Shown here: one piece after another, positions 34,046 through 42,991 of the stretch
Position numbering within the stretch: the stretch's first letter is position 1
Layout: each line of letters starts with the position of its first letter
DNA from: UBA8437 sp964646205
GTDB taxonomy: Bacteria > Planctomycetota > Planctomycetia > Planctomycetales > Planctomycetaceae
Reading direction: 5' to 3'
Length of the DNA: 64,000 nucleotides
Assembly (NCBI GenBank): GCA_964646205.1
Contig: CAZYAZ010000011.1
Location: forward strand, 34,495 to 98,494
Position numbers and translations under genes: made by a program
Notes under the pieces: model-generated
The model's database searches: none
What the model saw: only the letters and a program-made list of their open reading frames with translations
What the model was told of the DNA's origin: nothing

Positions 34046-36799
34046 ATGTCCAGCCTCTCGATCGCCTGTCCGGGTTGCCAAAGGCAACTGGTTTTTCCTG
34101 ACCACTCGGTCGTGGGCAAGACGGCCCGGTGTCCCGAATGCGGTCAGAGGTTTCCCATCGAGGCTCCTGCCGAGGCCGGTCTTCCCACCATCGAGGTGTC
34201 TGAGTCACCGGCGGTGGCGCGGAGTCGTGGTCGGACAACTGCCGGGAGTCGGTCACCCCGACGGCCGGCCTGGATGCCACTGGCGATCACCGCTGGCCTG
34301 GGAGTGGTGGCGGTTGTGCTGTTGTTCGCATTCGGTGTTGGCGGTGACGGGGATCCCGGGGTTCCCGTCGGTCCGGGCCAGGAAGCCGGGGCTGGTGAGG
34401 ACCAGGGGCAGGATGGCGGTGCCGAGCCGGCCGTCGCGTTGCCGGCTGCGGTTCACGCCACGGGTACGATTCGCGTCGAGACGACTCCAGCCGGTGCGAT
34501 GGTGTTGATCGATGATCAGCGAGTTCACGACGCCGAAGGCAAGCCGCAACTCTCTCCGTGTGTGGTCACTGCGTCCAAGGGAGCACACGCGGTGACGATT
34601 GTCCGCGAGGGTTTCCAGGACCAGACGCGCCAGGTGACGGTTTCGGCCAAGGAGGTCGACCTGGTGTTTCAGGCCGCTCGCGAGGGAGCCAGTTCATTGC
34701 TGGCCACCCGATGGTTCTCCGACGCCCGCGTGGGCGAGCCGGTGCCGATCGAAGCGGTGAACGCGGTCGGGCGACCACGAGATCCCTGGTTGAGCTCGGA
34801 TGGACTCTCTCTGTGGTTTGTTGCTGATGGAACCGGGGGACAGGGAGTCTACTACGCGACCCGGCCCAGTTCGTTTGACGAATTCAATCATCCACAGTTC
34901 GTGCCGATCACCCGCGGCCGTGACCGGCGTGCCTCGCCCAGCGTCACGACGCAAGGGCTGCTTGTTTATGCCGTGCCCGAGAAGGCCGCGATCTGGGGAG
35001 CGATCCGGGGTGGACCGTTGCGGCCCTTTGACGACAAACGCCCGCTGGCCTCCAGTTCCAAGACCTCTCCGAGGTGGACCGCCTCGCAGGTGCTCGGTGG
35101 TGGCCTTCACCTGTTTTTTGTTGAGTCGGTCGGAGAAGCGGCGAAGAGTTTTCATGCGTCGCGGATCAAGGCCGATGTGGCGTTCGGTGCGGCCGAGGTG
35201 TTCGAGTTGCCGGGGATTCGTCCCTGCCTGTCCGGCGACGGACTCAGGCAGTATGTCTTCGATGGCAAGACACTTGTCCGTTGGCGGCGTTCTTCCCTGC
35301 GAGGGCGATTTGCCCGGGACGAGACTGTTGCGGAACTCGAATTGCCCGATTACGTCGACGATCCGCTGGCTCGCCAGTTCGCCGTCAGCGACGACGAGCG
35401 GTGGTTGGTCTACAGTGACGGCCCCGGTGACACGGCACCGATGATGATGGTCCGGCTGCACCAGCGTCCCAACCGTGGAGTCCTGGTGGTTGGGGCCCCC
35501 GCGAAACCACGACCTGTCGTCGCCAAGGCCGACAGGAAGATGGCTGCGAAGGACAAGGTCAAAAAGTCGGCCGTCAAGCTGGTGGTCGATCCCAAGGCGC
35601 TGGCGAAGTCGGCCAAGGAGTCACCCAAGAAGGCTGCCAAGCCCGCCAGGGTCACCGAGTTGCCCTTGAGCACCTACATGGTCACCTGGCAGAAGTTGTT
35701 GGCCACACGCGACTACAAGGCCGCCAGGTCGCACCTGGCCGCAGCGCGGCGAGATCCGGTGATCTCGGGTGTTGATGGATTGTTGAAATGGGATGCACAG
35801 GAACTGGCGTCTATCGAGACGTTCTGGAAAGAGGCCAGGCGGGTGGTGTCCGAAATGAAACCCGACGATCCGGTGCGGATCGGCAGTGTGAAGTTGAAGT
35901 TCGTCAAGTTCGAGAATGACATTCTCGTGTGTCGTGGCCAGGCCAAGCCGGTGGAACGGCCGTTGGGTAAGATAGCCGCCAGTGACCTGGTGGGCCTGGT
36001 CGAGCCATCCCTCTCCGCCGGTGACACAGCGTCGCAACTGCGGTTGGGCGTGTTCCTGTATCACGACCTGCAGGGACGTGGCAGTTCGGCGGCCCGACGG
36101 CTGCAACGGGCCGGGCCGGCCGGGGCCGAGTTCCTGGATCGGCGAGGATTGCGAGTGATGGCCGAGGCGCGAGCCGAAATCGCCCGGGGTCGGCCAGAGA
36201 GGGCTTTGCCATTGTTGGCGAGGATCGAGAAGACATACCCGAAAACGTCGGCAGCCAAACAGGTTGCCGGTGCATGGGCGGAACTCTATTCGCTCGAGAA
36301 ATGGACCCGGCTCGGATCTCGCAAGTGGGCGATTGACGGCGTGGCGTGGCGAGCGGCTCCGGGACGCTCGGCAGGCAGCCTGATTGTTTCGCCTCGAGAG
36401 ATGCCGGGTTTCGAGTTGTCGCTGGAATGGAAGACCGAGGGCGAGACGGGGCAGGGGGGCGTGTTTTTCCGGTACGCCGGGACCGGAAACCCGGCCACCG
36501 GTGCCTTGAAGTTGCAACTCTCCAGCGACGCTGGCGTTGCCGCGGACCAGTTTTCCACCGGGGCACTGTTTGGAGTGACCCCGCCCGCGGACAACGTGGT
36601 GAAGCCGACCGGCCAGTGGAACACGTTGAAACTTCGAGTTGATGGTGACGCGGTGCGAGTCGAAATCAACGGTCGCCGGGTGCTGATGACGACGGTGGCC
36701 GATCCCGATCGACCGGCTATCGGGCACGTCGCACTGGACGGGATCACCGGGGGAATCACCTACCGCAAGGTGTTGTTGGTGCCACTGGCGGGTCGTTGA
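34046..36799 (+). CDS. Multidomain membrane protein: zinc ribbon, PEGA, beta-propeller-like and DUF1080-like domains
   Basis: This is a 917-residue protein. Order seen: zinc ribbon (C8, C11, C29, C32) in MJ0042 style; one transmembrane helix near 78-96; a PEGA domain (about 130-212, GTIRVETTPAGAMVLIDD); and a region with propeller-like repeats (about 215-480, LSSDGLSLWFVADG and SDDERWLVYSDG). A basic lysine/alanine-rich linker (about 485-535) and a helical part follow. The C-terminal jelly roll (about 750-915, FELSLEWKTEGETGQGGVFFRYAG) resembles DUF1080. The cytoplasmic ribbon and external sugar-binding-like domain suggest a surface-sensing or scaffolding role; this is inference. Confidence 0.8.
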   Translation: MSSLSIACPGCQRQLVFPDHSVVGKTARCPECGQRFPIEAPAEAGLPTIEVSESPAVARSRGRTTAGSRSPRRPAWMPLAITAGLGVVAVVLLFAFGVGGDGDPGVPVGPGQEAGAGEDQGQDGGAEPAVALPAAVHATGTIRVETTPAGAMVLIDDQRVHDAEGKPQLSPCVVTASKGAHAVTIVREGFQDQTRQVTVSAKEVDLVFQAAREGASSLLATRWFSDARVGEPVPIEAVNAVGRPRDPWLSSDGLSLWFVADGTGGQGVYYATRPSSFDEFNHPQFVPITRGRDRRASPSVTTQGLLVYAVPEKAAIWGAIRGGPLRPFDDKRPLASSSKTSPRWTASQVLGGGLHLFFVESVGEAAKSFHASRIKADVAFGAAEVFELPGIRPCLSGDGLRQYVFDGKTLVRWRRSSLRGRFARDETVAELELPDYVDDPLARQFAVSDDERWLVYSDGPGDTAPMMMVRLHQRPNRGVLVVGAPAKPRPVVAKADRKMAAKDKVKKSAVKLVVDPKALAKSAKESPKKAAKPARVTELPLSTYMVTWQKLLATRDYKAARSHLAAARRDPVISGVDGLLKWDAQELASIETFWKEARRVVSEMKPDDPVRIGSVKLKFVKFENDILVCRGQAKPVERPLGKIAASDLVGLVEPSLSAGDTASQLRLGVFLYHDLQGRGSSAARRLQRAGPAGAEFLDRRGLRVMAEARAEIARGRPERALPLLARIEKTYPKTSAAKQVAGAWAELYSLEKWTRLGSRKWAIDGVAWRAAPGRSAGSLIVSPREMPGFELSLEWKTEGETGQGGVFFRYAGTGNPATGALKLQLSSDAGVAADQFSTGALFGVTPPADNVVKPTGQWNTLKLRVDGDAVRVEINGRRVLMTTVADPDRPAIGHVALDGITGGITYRKVLLVPLAGR

Positions 36800-36925
36800 C
36801 TTTCGGCCTGAGCCGAACTAGTTTGACCTGTCGCGGTTGGCGGTCCTCACGTCGAGGATGCACCGCCCCGTGCTGCAACCAGACACAACCAGAGCCCACT
36901 TGGATAGACACAGTAAGGAACTGCA

Positions 36926-37921
36926 ATGGCACGCCCCGTGACCCTCTTCACCGGCCAATGGGCCGACCTGCCGCTGGAAGAACTCTGCAAGAAGGCCGTC
37001 GAATTTGGTTATGACGGGCTGGAACTCGCCTGCTGGGGTGATCATTTTGAGGTGCAGAAGGCTCTTGCCGACGACACGTACTGTTCGCGGAAACGCGATC
37101 TGCTGGAAAAGTACGACCTGCAATTGTTCTCGATTTCCAACCATCTTGTCGGGCAGGCGGTACTCGACCGCATCGATGAACGTCACAAGTCTATCCTTCC
37201 GCCGGAAGTGTGGGGTGATGGTGATCCCGCTGGTGTCAACGAGCGAGCGATCCAGGAGATGACCGACACGGCGCGAGCGGCCCAGAAACTCGGTGTCGAC
37301 GTGGTCAACGGGTTCACCGGGTCCAGCATCTGGCACCTGATCTACGACTTTCCACCGACTCCGCCCACCATGATCGACGCCGGATTCGATCTACTGGCTG
37401 AACGTTGGAATCCGATCCTGGATGTGTTCCAGGAGTGTGGTGTGAAGTTTGCCCTGGAGGTGCATCCCACCGAGATTGCCTTCGACATCTACTCGGCCGA
37501 GCGTGCGTTGCAGGCGCTGGACAATCGCGAGGAATTCGGGTTCAACTTTGATCCCAGCCACCTGATCTGGCAGGGGGTCGATCCGGTCGAGTTCATTCGT
37601 TACTTCCCGGATCGGATCTACCACGTCCACATGAAGGATGCCTCGGTGACGCTCAATGGCCGCACCGGCATCCTGACCAGTCACCTGGCCTGGGGTGACG
37701 CCCGTCGCGGCTGGGATTTCCGCAGCGTCGGCCGCGGAGGAGTCCGGTTTGAAGAGATCATCCGATCGCTCAATGCCATCGACTACCAGGGCCCACTGTC
37801 GATCGAATGGGAAGACATTGGGATGGATCGTGAGCAGGGAGCGGCCGAGGCTTGCCAGTTCGTCAAGAACGTCGACTTCGCTCCCTCGGCACACCGTTTC
37901 GACGATGCCTTTGGTGACTAG
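36926..37921 (+). CDS. Sugar phosphate isomerase/epimerase (xylose isomerase-like TIM barrel)
   Basis: This is a 331-residue AP_endonuc_2/xylose-isomerase-like TIM-barrel protein. It has FTGQWADLPLEELCKKAVEFGYDGLELACWG at the N-terminus, FALEVHPTEIAFD (metal-binding E and H), FGFNFDPSHLIWQGVDPVEF and YHVHMKDASV with metal-binding residues. These proteins interconvert sugars or inositols and pair with Gfo/Idh/MocA dehydrogenases; such a dehydrogenase lies at 38407-39684. No signal peptide is seen, so it is cytoplasmic. AAGGA lies before the ATG. Confidence 0.87.
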   Translation: MARPVTLFTGQWADLPLEELCKKAVEFGYDGLELACWGDHFEVQKALADDTYCSRKRDLLEKYDLQLFSISNHLVGQAVLDRIDERHKSILPPEVWGDGDPAGVNERAIQEMTDTARAAQKLGVDVVNGFTGSSIWHLIYDFPPTPPTMIDAGFDLLAERWNPILDVFQECGVKFALEVHPTEIAFDIYSAERALQALDNREEFGFNFDPSHLIWQGVDPVEFIRYFPDRIYHVHMKDASVTLNGRTGILTSHLAWGDARRGWDFRSVGRGGVRFEEIIRSLNAIDYQGPLSIEWEDIGMDREQGAAEACQFVKNVDFAPSAHRFDDAFGD

Positions 37922-37939
37922 GGCCCTTCAGACCGGTTC

Positions 37940-38410
37940 ATGAATAGCGACGACATTTACCGCCAGGTCACGTTGCCCGGGCCAGCCGTCCGAGGCGATG
38001 GCAGAGGTACGAGTGAACCGGCCTCGTGGTCCGCCGGACGGACAGCACTGACGGTTTCCGTCCTGTTGCTGTCCGTCGGGGGAGTCTTCTGGTGGCAGTT
38101 TTCCGGCACCGAGCCGAACACGAGGCGTGGGGCGCCCGAGGGCCAGGAAAAACTTGCTGACCCTGTGGCCACCGAACCCATCGACCTCGCCTCGACTGAT
38201 CAGGCGATCGAGGCGTTGACCGACTGGGACCGGAAATCGTGGAGCCAGAAACGCGATGCGACCCGGGTTGTGGCCAAGGTCTTTGATCTGGGCGGGGTGA
38301 ATTACGTGACCTACGTGGACACCAACCACGAGACGATCCTGGATCACCTTCAGAAGCGCAAACGCAACGAACTGGGTCGACGCACCACTGCTGACGGCCA
38401 GGCCCCCTAG
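37940..38410 (+). CDS. Hypothetical single-pass membrane protein
   Basis: This is a 156-residue protein with a polar N-terminus, one transmembrane helix (about 35-53), a low-complexity linker and a short soluble C-terminal domain (about 85-145). That domain has the pattern RVVAKVFDLGGVNYVTYVDTNHETILDHL. No family was recognised. It begins 18 bases after the isomerase and is probably in the same transcript. Its stop overlaps that of the convergent oxidoreductase by CTAG. Confidence 0.6.
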   Translation: MNSDDIYRQVTLPGPAVRGDGRGTSEPASWSAGRTALTVSVLLLSVGGVFWWQFSGTEPNTRRGAPEGQEKLADPVATEPIDLASTDQAIEALTDWDRKSWSQKRDATRVVAKVFDLGGVNYVTYVDTNHETILDHLQKRKRNELGRRTTADGQAP

Positions 38411-39684
38411 ACGAACGGTGTCACGCCGGGGATCGCAATCGGTCGCGCCTCGAGCTTTCCGAACTCGTAACCCGGTGGCTTGAGGTCGAGCTTGGAATTC
38501 ATCATCTGGTCCCAGCTCAACTGCTTGCCGGTGTAGGCAGCCATCCGGCCCATGATTCCCAGCATCGAACTCTTGCTCATGTAATCGCCGTTGTTGATCG
38601 GCTTTCCCGAGCGGATGCTGGCAAAGAACTCGTCGTGTTCGACCTGGTACATCGACTTGCTGCGACCCTTGAACCGCCAGACCTCTTTGCCGGCCATGTC
38701 GTAGATGCGATGCCGCATCACGTCGACCCGGCCCTTGGTGCCGAAGATGTGGTCGGTGACATCGTTGGCACAGCCCCGGAAGTGGCGACAGCGGGCGAAG
38801 GCCTTCACCCCGTTCTCGTACTCGTAAACGATGTTGAAGTGATCGTAGATGTTGCCGTACTTGACCTCGGTTCTTTGCTGCCGGCCACCGCTGCCACTGG
38901 CGTGGATGGGCGGCTTGTCCTGCATGGCCCAGCCGATCTTGTCGAGGCTGTGCACGTGTTGTTCGACGTTGAAGTCACCCGAGAGCCACGTGTAGTAGTA
39001 CCAGTTCCGCATCTGGTACTCCATGTCGCTCTTGCATTTGTCACGGGTGACGCGTGGGTCCCAGACGCCGCCACTGTTGTAGCTGCACTGCAGCGCGGTG
39101 ATGTCGCCGATCGTCCCGTCGTGCACCCGTGCGAATGTCTCGCGCATGCCCTGGTGATACCGCCAGCACAGACCGGACACGATCGCCAGGTTCTTCTTGG
39201 CGGCCATCTTGCACGATTCCAGGACGCTGCGGATGCCCGGGGCGTCGACACCCACGGGTTTCTCGACGAACACGTGCTTGCCGGCCTCGACGGCGTAACG
39301 CAGGTGCTGGGGACGGAAATGCGGTGGTGTGGCCAGCAGGACGACGTCGACATTGTCGACAACGTGCTTGAAGTTGTCGAAACCGCTGAATCGCATTTCC
39401 GGCACCACGTCAACCCGGTCGCCCACGCCGGATTTCTTCAATGCCGACAGTTTGCGATCGAGTCGATCGCCGAAAGCGTCTCCCAGCGCGGTCAGCCGCG
39501 TGTGTGGGTCTGCCGAGAGAGCGTTGACCGCCGCTCCACCACCTCGTCCACCACAACCGACCAGCCCAAGCTTCAGTGTCTCGCTGCTCTGGCCGGCAAA
39601 GACTCCGGCGTTCAGCGAGGCCAGTGCGGCCCCACCGACTGTTGCAGCGGTGCTCTTCAAAACGTCACGTCGGGAAGTGGTCAT
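38407..39684 (-). CDS. Tat-exported Gfo/Idh/MocA-family oxidoreductase
   Basis: This is a 425-residue protein with a twin-arginine signal (TTSRRDVLKSTAATVGGAAL) and then a Rossmann domain (LGLVGCGGRGGGAAVNAL). VDVVLLATPPHFRPQHL and the EKPVG motif (HVFVEKPVGVDAPG) follow, where the lysine is the usual catalytic or cofactor-contact residue. The C-terminal substrate domain has planctomycete-style sequence (NWYYYTWLSGDFNVEQHVHSLD). The family uses NAD(P) to oxidise or reduce sugars; Tat export means the cofactor is bound before export. It is divergent from the exported isomerase at 39904, which may act on the same compound. Confidence 0.9.
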   Translation of the reverse strand: MTTSRRDVLKSTAATVGGAALASLNAGVFAGQSSETLKLGLVGCGGRGGGAAVNALSADPHTRLTALGDAFGDRLDRKLSALKKSGVGDRVDVVPEMRFSGFDNFKHVVDNVDVVLLATPPHFRPQHLRYAVEAGKHVFVEKPVGVDAPGIRSVLESCKMAAKKNLAIVSGLCWRYHQGMRETFARVHDGTIGDITALQCSYNSGGVWDPRVTRDKCKSDMEYQMRNWYYYTWLSGDFNVEQHVHSLDKIGWAMQDKPPIHASGSGGRQQRTEVKYGNIYDHFNIVYEYENGVKAFARCRHFRGCANDVTDHIFGTKGRVDVMRHRIYDMAGKEVWRFKGRSKSMYQVEHDEFFASIRSGKPINNGDYMSKSSMLGIMGRMAAYTGKQLSWDQMMNSKLDLKPPGYEFGKLEARPIAIPGVTPFV

Positions 39685-39739
39685 CTGTGGAGGTCTCCTG
39701 ATCCGCGGTCAAGCCACTGTCGGCCTGCTCGTCGTGTTC

Positions 39740-39774
39740 GAAACGGGAAGGTCATCAACACCGTCAACCGTTTC
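39740..39774. promoter_or_regulatory. Inverted repeat in divergent intergenic region, possible operator
   Basis: GAAACGG (39740-39746) and CCGTTTC (39768-39774) form a perfect 7-base inverted repeat with a 21-base spacer, between the divergent oxidoreductase and isomerase genes. A repeat spaced by two helical turns fits a dimeric regulator, but no consensus was recognised. Confidence 0.3.
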
Positions 39775-39903
39775 AGGATAGCACATGTGATTTGGCCTAG
39801 GCGAGCCTGTCGCGAGTGGGAATTGGAGTGGCCACGAGGTTACCATGCTGTTCCGGATTGTTTTTCTTCAACATGGTCTCCACATTTCCGCGAGTCTCTT
39901 CTC

Positions 39904-40800
39904 ATGACCAACTCGATCAATCGTCGTCATTTCCTGGCCACCGCCGCTGCCACGGCTGCCACCGCCGGATTCTCCGCCTCCCGGGCCGTTGCTGCTGCTC
40001 CCAAGGTGAAGCTGCAAAAGGCGGTCAAGTACGGCATGGTGGCCGGCAAGGGGAGTGTCCAGGAGAAGTTTCAATTGCTGGTTGATGCCGGGTTCACCGG
40101 GGTCGACATCAACGTGCGGTTGGATCATGACGAGGTGAACCGGGCTCGTGACAAGACCGGGCTGATCGTGCACGGGGTGGTGGGCTATGACCACTGGGGC
40201 AAGCCGTTCTCACACCAGGACAAGCAAATTCGCCGACAGGGCCGCGAAAGTTTCCTGGGAGCCATCCGGGACGCGAAGGCGTATGGAGCCACCAGCGCGC
40301 TGTTGGTTCCTGGTGTCTGCAACAAGACAGTCTCCTACCAGGACGCGTACAAGCGGTCGCAGGCCGAGATCCGCAAGTGCCTGCCGCTGGCCGAGGACCT
40401 GGGAATCCAGATCCTGATCGAAAACGTCTGGAACAACTTCCTGCTGAGTCCGATCGAGACAGCCCGGTTTATCGACGAGTTGAAGAGCCCGTTGGTGGGA
40501 TCTTACTTTGACGTGGGCAACGTGGTGCGGTTCGGCTGGCCCGAACAGTGGATCACGGCACTGGGTTCGAGGATCAAGAAACTCGACATCAAGGAATACA
40601 GTCGCAAGCTGCAGAACCAGAAGGGACCCTACGCGGGATTCGGAGTGAAGATCGGGGACGGAGACTGTGACTGGCCGGCGGTGATGCGGGCCCTGGCCAA
40701 AATCAAGTTCTCGGGCTGGGCGACCGCGGAAGTCGGTGGCGGCGACGCGGCGCGACTGAAGGACATTTCTCAGAGGATGGACCGGGTCTTTTCGGCCTGA
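39904..40800 (+). CDS. Tat-exported sugar phosphate isomerase/epimerase-family protein
   Basis: This is a 298-residue protein. The ATG at 39904 gives a twin-arginine signal (NSINRRHFLATAAATAATAGFSA). The TIM-barrel part has LLVDAGFTGVDINVRLD, LAEDLGIQILIENVWNNFLLSP (metal-binding E), VGSYFDVGNVVRFGWPEQW, IKKLDIKEYS and GWATAEVGGGD. These match the AP_endonuc_2 fold. The frame is open far upstream, antisense to the oxidoreductase, and that part is not coding. It is probably a periplasmic enzyme working with the divergent Gfo/Idh/MocA protein. Confidence 0.87.
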   Translation: MTNSINRRHFLATAAATAATAGFSASRAVAAAPKVKLQKAVKYGMVAGKGSVQEKFQLLVDAGFTGVDINVRLDHDEVNRARDKTGLIVHGVVGYDHWGKPFSHQDKQIRRQGRESFLGAIRDAKAYGATSALLVPGVCNKTVSYQDAYKRSQAEIRKCLPLAEDLGIQILIENVWNNFLLSPIETARFIDELKSPLVGSYFDVGNVVRFGWPEQWITALGSRIKKLDIKEYSRKLQNQKGPYAGFGVKIGDGDCDWPAVMRALAKIKFSGWATAEVGGGDAARLKDISQRMDRVFSA

Positions 40801-40816
40801 TGACCCCGAGGGCAAC

Positions 40817-41935
40817 TCAGTCGTCGTTGTCGATGTTGGCCGGGGCGTCCAGGCCGTACTTGCGGCGAAGAGCTTCGGGTGGAGCCTTCAGCGGACGGAT
40901 GATACGGAACCCGACGAACAGCGCGTCGGTGTGGTACCAGATGCTCTGGGGCAATTGCGGGTCCTGCATCTTCCACTCCGCGTCCGAGAAAATCCGGTTG
41001 GCCGATCGCAGAGTTTCAGGATCATCATCCCAACTGCCACCACGGACGATCCTGGGATAGAGTTTCTTGGATTGGTAGAGCAGTTGCAGCGGTCCCAACG
41101 GCCCGGGCTTGGAGGCGAACACGGAGTAGTGCTTGGCCGAATATGCATCGAGCACCCATTCGCTGACGTTGCCATGCATGTCGTGGAGGCCCCAGGGATT
41201 GGGTTTCTTGAGTCCGATCTTGTGGTAGGCCTCCTCGCTGTTGTCGTAGTGCCAGCCGTAGTCACCCAACTTCTTCGGGTCGTTGCCGAAGTGGTAGGCG
41301 GTCTTGGTGCCAGCGCGGCAGGCGTACTCCCACTCGGCCTCGGTGGGCAACCGGTAGAAGTGTCCGGTCTTGGCCGAGAGCCAGCGGCAGTACATCTTGG
41401 CGGCCAGTTGAGTCATGCAGATGGCCGGGTAGCCATTGTGTCCCATGCCGAAAGTCATGTCGGTGTAGGGCTTGGTGGGGCGTGTCACGACATCGGCGGT
41501 TTTGTCCAGCGGCGTTGGCTTGATGCCGGCCAACTTGCGGCGTTGGATATCCAGGCTGAAGCTCCACACGTCGTACTCATCCCAGGTCACCTCGTGCTTG
41601 CCCATCCAGAATGGCTCGATCTTCACCCGCAACTGGGGCCCCTCGTCGGCTTCTCGATCGGCTTCATCCGCCGGGCTGCCCAGGAGGAATTCGCCACCGG
41701 GGATCGGCACCATCCCGAACCGGGTGGTGGTTCCCGGGATCTTCTGTGAATAGGGTTTCATCTGGGCCGCGGTCTTGGCCTCGGCTTCCTTCGGAGTGAT
41801 CGGCGGCGCGGCCGGTGTTGTGGACTGTCCGATCAATCCCAGGGCGACGAGAACCAGGAGAGTCGTTTGCCACGAGGTCCGGCCGAGGTGTCCAACGGGT
41901 TGTCGAGACGAGTTGGCAGCGGTTAGCTTGAACAT
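40817..41935 (-). CDS. Secreted SUMF1/EgtB/PvdO-family protein without the formylglycine-enzyme cysteines
   Basis: This is a ~372-residue protein with a signal-like hydrophobic stretch (about 23-40) and one SUMF1 domain: FGMVPIPGGEFLLGSP, FWMGKHEVTWDEYDVW, YRLPTEAEWEYACRAGT, NPWGLHDMHGNVSEWVLD and RIVRGGSWDDDPETLRSANR. True formylglycine-generating enzymes have cysteines in the segment after RGGSW; here it reads ETLRSANR, so sulfatase activation by this protein is unlikely. The domain often serves as a sugar- or protein-binding module in planctomycetes. The ATG at 41935 is the first before the hydrophobic stretch. Confidence 0.85.
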   Translation of the reverse strand: MFKLTAANSSRQPVGHLGRTSWQTTLLVLVALGLIGQSTTPAAPPITPKEAEAKTAAQMKPYSQKIPGTTTRFGMVPIPGGEFLLGSPADEADREADEGPQLRVKIEPFWMGKHEVTWDEYDVWSFSLDIQRRKLAGIKPTPLDKTADVVTRPTKPYTDMTFGMGHNGYPAICMTQLAAKMYCRWLSAKTGHFYRLPTEAEWEYACRAGTKTAYHFGNDPKKLGDYGWHYDNSEEAYHKIGLKKPNPWGLHDMHGNVSEWVLDAYSAKHYSVFASKPGPLGPLQLLYQSKKLYPRIVRGGSWDDDPETLRSANRIFSDAEWKMQDPQLPQSIWYHTDALFVGFRIIRPLKAPPEALRRKYGLDAPANIDNDD

Positions 41936-41959
41936 GGGACATCCGCGAGGAGGAGTGCA

Positions 41960-42991
41960 GTGAGGCGACACGGGTTGACGATCGTCAGTGTTGCGGTGGT
42001 GATTGTTCTGTTCGCGTTGCGGACGGGACTGGCCGATCAGCCACTGACGAGGTTCGAATTTCACCGGAAGGCCATGGGGGTCGATTTCACCATCGTATTG
42101 TATGGCTCCCAAATGGGAGCCGCAAACATCGCTGCGAAAGCCGCGTTGGACCGGGTGACTCAACTCGACGGGATTTGCAGCGATTACCAGGCGACCAGCG
42201 AACTGCGACGAGTGTGTGCACAAGCTCGGCCCGGGCAGCCGATGCCGGTTAGCGAGGATCTGGTTCGGGTGCTGGAATTGTCGCAGCGGATTTCGAAGTC
42301 TTCCCGTGGAGCCTTCGATGTGACGGTTGGTCCACTGACGAAGCTCTGGCGACGGGCCAGGAGACAGAAGGCACTGCCACCTGCCGACCGCTTGAAGCAG
42401 GCCCGGAGCCTGGTGGGTTACCGATTGGTGTCGGTGGACCGTCCGGCACGGCGGGTCACACTCAAACGCGGGGGCATGCGTCTGGACCTGGGGGGCATCG
42501 CCAAGGGGTACGCCGTTGATCGGGCGATGGAGATCCTGGCTCGCCGGGGATTCACCCGGGCAATGGTCGATGGCAGTGGGGACCTGGCTGTCGGTGATCC
42601 GCCACCGGGTCGTCCGGGGTGGCGGGTGGCGGTGGCGTCACTGGAGAACCCCGACAAGCGACCTGTCGAGGTGCTGGAACTGGCCAACGTCGCTGTCGCC
42701 ACGTCGGGTGATGCCTACCAGTCGGTCACGATTTCCGGCACGCGGTATTCTCACATCCTGGACCCCCGGACGGGCCTGGGCCTGACCACGTCCTCGAGCG
42801 TTACGGTGATTGCGGCTGATGCGGCCACCGCCGACGCGATGGCCTCGGCCGTCAGCGTGCTGGGACCAGTGGCGGGGCAGAGACTGGTTGCGGAGACCAG
42901 GGGTGTCGAATCGCTGTTCGTCACGCGGGTGGAGAACAGCAGCCGTATCCACAAGTCGAAAGGGTGGCCTGGTTGCTCAGCGACTCGTTAG
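41960..42991 (+). CDS. apbE: FAD:protein FMN transferase (ApbE family)
   Basis: This is a 343-residue exported protein with an N-terminal hydrophobic signal (about 7-25). ApbE motifs include KAMGVDFTIVLYG, RGAFDVTVGPLTKLW, LDLGGIAKGYAVDRAMEIL, AMVDGSGDLAVG, and TSGDAYQSVTISGTRYSHILDPRTG with the metal-binding T and D. The family moves FMN from FAD onto threonines of flavoproteins in the periplasm, such as Rnf or Nqr subunits. The GTG at 41960 has AGGAGG six bases upstream. The stop overlaps the convergent hydrolase by 15 bases. Confidence 0.92.
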   Translation: MRRHGLTIVSVAVVIVLFALRTGLADQPLTRFEFHRKAMGVDFTIVLYGSQMGAANIAAKAALDRVTQLDGICSDYQATSELRRVCAQARPGQPMPVSEDLVRVLELSQRISKSSRGAFDVTVGPLTKLWRRARRQKALPPADRLKQARSLVGYRLVSVDRPARRVTLKRGGMRLDLGGIAKGYAVDRAMEILARRGFTRAMVDGSGDLAVGDPPPGRPGWRVAVASLENPDKRPVEVLELANVAVATSGDAYQSVTISGTRYSHILDPRTGLGLTTSSSVTVIAADAATADAMASAVSVLGPVAGQRLVAETRGVESLFVTRVENSSRIHKSKGWPGCSATR

